From Streptomyces sp. NBC_01237 (GTDB lineage Bacteria > Actinomycetota > Actinomycetes > Streptomycetales > Streptomycetaceae): 64,000 nt of DNA. The notes beneath the pieces were generated by a model. It searched no databases. It was given only the letters and a program-made list of their open reading frames with translations, and was not told the origin of the DNA. Position 1 is the stretch's first letter, and every line of letters starts with the position of its first letter. A program made the position numbers and the translations under genes. This document shows, one piece after another, positions 61,213-64,000 of this stretch. Location of the stretch: NCBI RefSeq assembly GCF_035917275.1, contig NZ_CP108508.1, forward strand, positions 62,001 to 126,000, in the 5' to 3' direction.

Positions 61213-62262
61213 CTGCGGGAGTACATCGACGTCACCGTCATCGGCGGCGGCCAGCCCGGACTCGCAGCGGCCCACACCTTGCTGTGCCGCGGGCTGCGGC
61301 CGGTGGCCCTGGAGGCGTCCGACCGTACGGCCGGGTCGTGGCCGCGCTACTACGACAGCCTCACGCTGTTCTCGCCCGCCCGGTACAGCTCCCTGCCGGG
61401 ACTGCCGTTCCCCGGCGTCGACCGGGACCGCTATCCGCACCGGGACGAGGCCGTCGCCTCCCTCACCGCCCACGCCGACCGACTGAATGCCGAGGTCCGC
61501 ACCGGCTGCCGCGTCAGTGCGGTCCGCCGCGACGACGGCGCCTTCGCCGTGGAACCGGGGGAAGGTGGCCGACTGTCCGCGCGGGCTGTCGTGGCAGCCT
61601 CCGGAGCGTTCGGGCGCCCGCACCGGCCTGCGCTGCCGGGCCTTGAGGAGTTCACCGGTCAGCTGCTGCACGCCGTCGACTACCGCAGTCCGGCGCCGCT
61701 CACCGGCCGCCGGGCGGTCGTGATCGGTGCCGGTAACTCCGCGGTGCGCTTCGCCGCCGAGCTCGCCCAGACCACACGCGTCACGCTCGCCACCCGTGGG
61801 CCGCTGAAGTTCACAGCGCAGCGGATCCTCAGCCGCGACTCGCACTTCTGGCTGACCCGCACCGGCCTGGACACCGCGCCCCTGGACCGGCTCCTGCCGC
61901 GCCCGTCGGCACAGCCGGTCATCGACGACAGTCGCTACCGCGCTGCCCTGGCCGCCGGACAACCCGACCGGCGACCGCTGTTCACCGGCGCCGACGGAGC
62001 CAGGCTCGTCCTGGGGCGAACGGGCCTGAACTTTGCTCCTGATCCAACGGGTGCCCGACTGCTGCAATCCACGTGGACTCCGACACAACGCTGTTGCTCC
62101 GAGCTGCCCGATTCGGCACTCGCGTGCTTCAGCCCGGTAAGGCCGGAACCCCACCCTCGCCTCGTAGGACCGAGCCCTTCAAGCCGCTCCCTGCCGCCCG
62201 TCGTCTCCCGCCGTGCAGGCTCCACGATTGCCGCGACCGGTTGCAGTTCGCCAGGCGCATGA
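61213..62262 (+). pseudogene. ArsO-like flavin monooxygenase, 3'-truncated
   Basis: Homology begins YIDVTVIGGGQPGLAAAHTL with the FAD site; the NADPH site AVVIGAGNSAVRFAAELAQ lies near residue 175, and coding sense ends about 62010 (GADGARLVLG). The conserved C-terminal block (ATGYRPD-like and beyond) is missing, and the remaining frame to 62262 is foreign. The start is unclear: the ATG at 61157 is upstream of the operator, while CTG 61213 follows AAGGGG. The enzyme is probably inactive. Confidence 0.65.
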
Positions 62263-62523
62263 GGGCGGCGGTCGCGAGGCGTAGTGTCTGCGCCGAGCAG
62301 GGCCTATGCGTACTCCGCATCCGGTACGTGCTCTCGGTACGAGTGCTCGGGGCGGTGGATCAGCCGGTGTCGGGCAGCTGTGCGTCAGGTCGGGCGGGGG
62401 TGAGGGCGGTGAGTCCGGCCCGGCCGGCAGTAAGGCGCTGGAGGGCGTGGGCATGACCACACGCTCCGCGACTCAAGGAAAAGGAAGTCGACATCGAAGT
62501 CATCCACGGCCTGGCCTGAGGCG
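62263..62523. other. junction debris, nothing recognised
   Basis: Short frames without coding character follow the truncated flavoprotein; this is probably the scar of a deletion. Confidence 0.35.
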
Positions 62524-63552
62524 TCAGTCCAGTGTCTGGATCAATTCGCTGCGTGTTGAGGTGTGTACGACCCGGCCGCGTGCTCCGTTGACGATGGGCA
62601 GATACGGCGGGACGTGGCCGCATTCCACATCAGCGATGATCGGAACGTTCAAGGGGCCGAGTGCGTCGAGCACGGCTTGGTGCTGGGTGAGCGAGTCGGC
62701 GCCGGGTGCCGACGTCCGGGCGACAAGGACCGCTTTCGCCGTATCGAAGAAGCCGGCCAGCCTCATCCCATGCAAGTTCCTGCAGATGGCGAAGGCGTCG
62801 TCCCCTCCTGCTTCGACGTACACGAGGAGACCTTCCGGAGACTCGGCCCGTGCAAAGGCCGAGACATCGAGGTAGGCCGTTCCCGTGAGGTTGCACAGCA
62901 TCTCGATGCAGCCCCCGATCAGACGCCCCTCGGCTTCCACATCCCCCTCGCCGTCCAGCCGGGTCCATCTGCCGGGCGTGTCAAGCGTGTACTCGCGCAC
63001 CTCCGGGTGGGCACGGTAGTCGTCCCAGCCCGTGGCCCGGTAGCGGTTCGGCGAGGACTGCGTGTACTGATGCCCGCGCGGGGCAGCGGCAATATCGAGC
63101 CATGACAACAGTCCTTCCGGCGCCCGGTAGGGCGTGTCCATGAGGTTGTTGCCGTGCACGGTCGCCGTCCCGGTGAGAAGGGTCAGCGGCGTGATAATGG
63201 TCGACATGTCGGAGAACCCGACAAGCCAGGTCGGCTCGGCATCACGCAGCCGGTCCCAGTCCAGCAGCGGCAGCAGGTCGATCGCCGTCTCCCCACCCCA
63301 CGGCGGCACCACGGCTCTGATCTGGGGATCCGTCAGCATCGACATCAGCTCTCTCGCGCGATCGGCCGCAGGGGCGCTGACATGGCCGGCACCGTCCATG
63401 CAGCGGCCGACAACTACCTCGTACCCCCGGGCCTCTACATCGTGAATCGCCACATCAAGGCGCCTGCGCAGCTCTTTCGGGACCCCGCTCGAAGGAGAGG
63501 TGATGCCGATGCGGTCACCAGGACGCAGGGGGCGCGGATATCGAACTGACAT
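62524..63552 (-). CDS. S66-family peptidase, MccF-like
   Basis: The protein has 342 residues, the usual length. The nucleophile Ser is in TWLVGFSDMS (S114), the Glu/His pair in the C-terminal half (LVYVEAGGD; IADVECGHVPPYLPI), and the N-terminal PGDRIGITSPSSGVPKEL is typical. S66 members are LD-carboxypeptidases of peptidoglycan recycling or MccF-type enzymes that cleave aminoacyl-nucleotide antibiotics. The MccF-like shape (longer loop, PP after GH) favours self-immunity or detoxification, but no antibiotic cluster adjoins. Confidence 0.9.
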   Translation of the reverse strand: MSVRYPRPLRPGDRIGITSPSSGVPKELRRRLDVAIHDVEARGYEVVVGRCMDGAGHVSAPAADRARELMSMLTDPQIRAVVPPWGGETAIDLLPLLDWDRLRDAEPTWLVGFSDMSTIITPLTLLTGTATVHGNNLMDTPYRAPEGLLSWLDIAAAPRGHQYTQSSPNRYRATGWDDYRAHPEVREYTLDTPGRWTRLDGEGDVEAEGRLIGGCIEMLCNLTGTAYLDVSAFARAESPEGLLVYVEAGGDDAFAICRNLHGMRLAGFFDTAKAVLVARTSAPGADSLTQHQAVLDALGPLNVPIIADVECGHVPPYLPIVNGARGRVVHTSTRSELIQTLD

Positions 63553-63894
63553 GCGCGGAAGTCTGACACGACACCACAGCAGCGCGATATCGACTTTGCA
63601 TGCCCCGAAGAGCAGATTTGGCGGGCAGAGTTCGGAAACACGTACCGAGAGGTCGTTTTCACCTGAACTGGCCGCCTATCAGATGATTCTTGGAGTGTGG
63701 TGCAGGCGAGGTTGTGGTGGCGGGCGTGCGGTCGGACTTCTTGCGGCTCACTCCCTGCCGAGGGCTTGCCCGGCAGAACCCGTGACCGGCCGGCGGGCCG
63801 GCCGTGACCGATCCGTCTCCCGTCATCGGTCAAACGGCACATCAGTACCGTGACCGGTCCATACAACTGCCGGCCGAGGCGGTGACTGGTCAAC
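63553..63894. other. intergenic region before a truncated MFS gene
   Basis: No gene is recognised. The words GTGACCGG and GGTCA occur repeatedly between 63780 and 63890, perhaps remains of an operator region or a recombination scar. Confidence 0.35.
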
Positions 63895-64000
63895 GGTCAC
63901 CGCGCTCTCACTGGTCGCGACCACGTTCCCCGAAGGAAAGCCGCGCAACACCGCGATGGGCGTGTACGCGGGAATGGCCGGCATCGGCTCCACCGTGGGC
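63895..64000 (+). pseudogene. DHA2-type MFS transporter, 5'-truncated, cut by window edge
   Basis: VTALSLVATTFPEGKPRN and AMGVYAGMAGIGSTVG match the 'ALSLI.TTFPEG..RN.AlGVYG' segment (helices 4-5) of DHA2 drug transporters. The first three helices are not found upstream, so the gene begins broken. The rest lies beyond the window. Confidence 0.55.

Overview
The window is very GC-rich and has strong GC3 codon bias, GTG and ATG starts with GGAGG-type ribosome sites, and many secreted proteins with Ala-rich signal peptides. It also has XRE/DUF6879, nSTAND-WD40, AraC, TetR and MMPL genes. All of this points to a Streptomyces (or close relative) chromosome, most likely an arm rather than the core: there are no rRNA, ribosomal-protein or central-metabolism genes, about a third of the genes are broken, and remnants of IS110, IS630, ISL3 and IS6-like elements and of a helicase-associated-domain gene are scattered throughout.

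Layout. 0-5.7 kb: RibD/DHFR-like reductase (cut by the window edge), two AraC-type regulators, a PH-domain membrane protein, a secreted peptidoglycan-binding protein and several decayed small genes. 5.8-12 kb: a cluster of overlapping tiny Cys-rich genes that meets a chimeric XRE regulator carrying a tRNA-3'-like segment (possible recombination site), its DUF6879 partner, a NACHT-type membrane NTPase, and small membrane or unknown proteins. 12-18.7 kb: a cold-shock protein, a kinase-like protein with a convergent DUF6875-like gene, and a secreted beta-trefoil lectin with a pore-toxin-like C-terminus. Gene remnants lie among copies of a dispersed hairpin repeat. 19-22.5 kb: one very large secreted protease that fuses an M4 thermolysin-like and an M28 aminopeptidase domain. 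23-29 kb: an AAA-ATPase pseudogene, an EF-hand protein, then a coherent sulfur module (rhodanese/DUF2892 protein, TauE/SafE permease, rhodanese, MBL persulfide dioxygenase-rhodanese) divergent from a CstR-like repressor, with three C-tract/G-tract operators between them.

30-36.5 kb: an IS110 element and a small membrane gene sit inside a split PaaX-like gene, beside a decayed GNAT gene, an amber-interrupted alpha/beta hydrolase, a helicase-associated-domain remnant and a junction of two truncated genes (matrixin protease and SGNH hydrolase). 37-41 kb: an intact TetR-MMPL-LuxR efflux and regulator block with a repeated operator. 41-52 kb: IS630 and ISL3 remnants mixed with orphan genes (beta-propeller-like protein, GNAT, DUF6193-like, DUF6368-like, beta-lactamase-family hydrolase), a secreted papain-like protease paired with a C-terminally anchored protein, and a ligase pseudogene. 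52-58 kb: an XRE-nSTAND-WD40 giant, an I36 inhibitor-like secreted protein, a Doc-like toxin and antitoxin pair, and a DUF6355-like secreted protein. 58.4-62.3 kb: an arsenic-type locus (MFS exporter, flavoprotein with vicinal Cys pairs, and a divergent truncated flavoprotein) around an ArsR-like operator. 62.5-64 kb: an S66/MccF-like peptidase and a 5'-truncated MFS gene.

The genes that clearly work together are the persulfide module, the TetR-MMPL pair, the arsenic-type operon, the toxin-antitoxin pair and the protease-anchored protein pair. Much of the rest is turnover debris. Several frameshifts are one-base changes in short C or G runs, so some may be assembly errors rather than decay.
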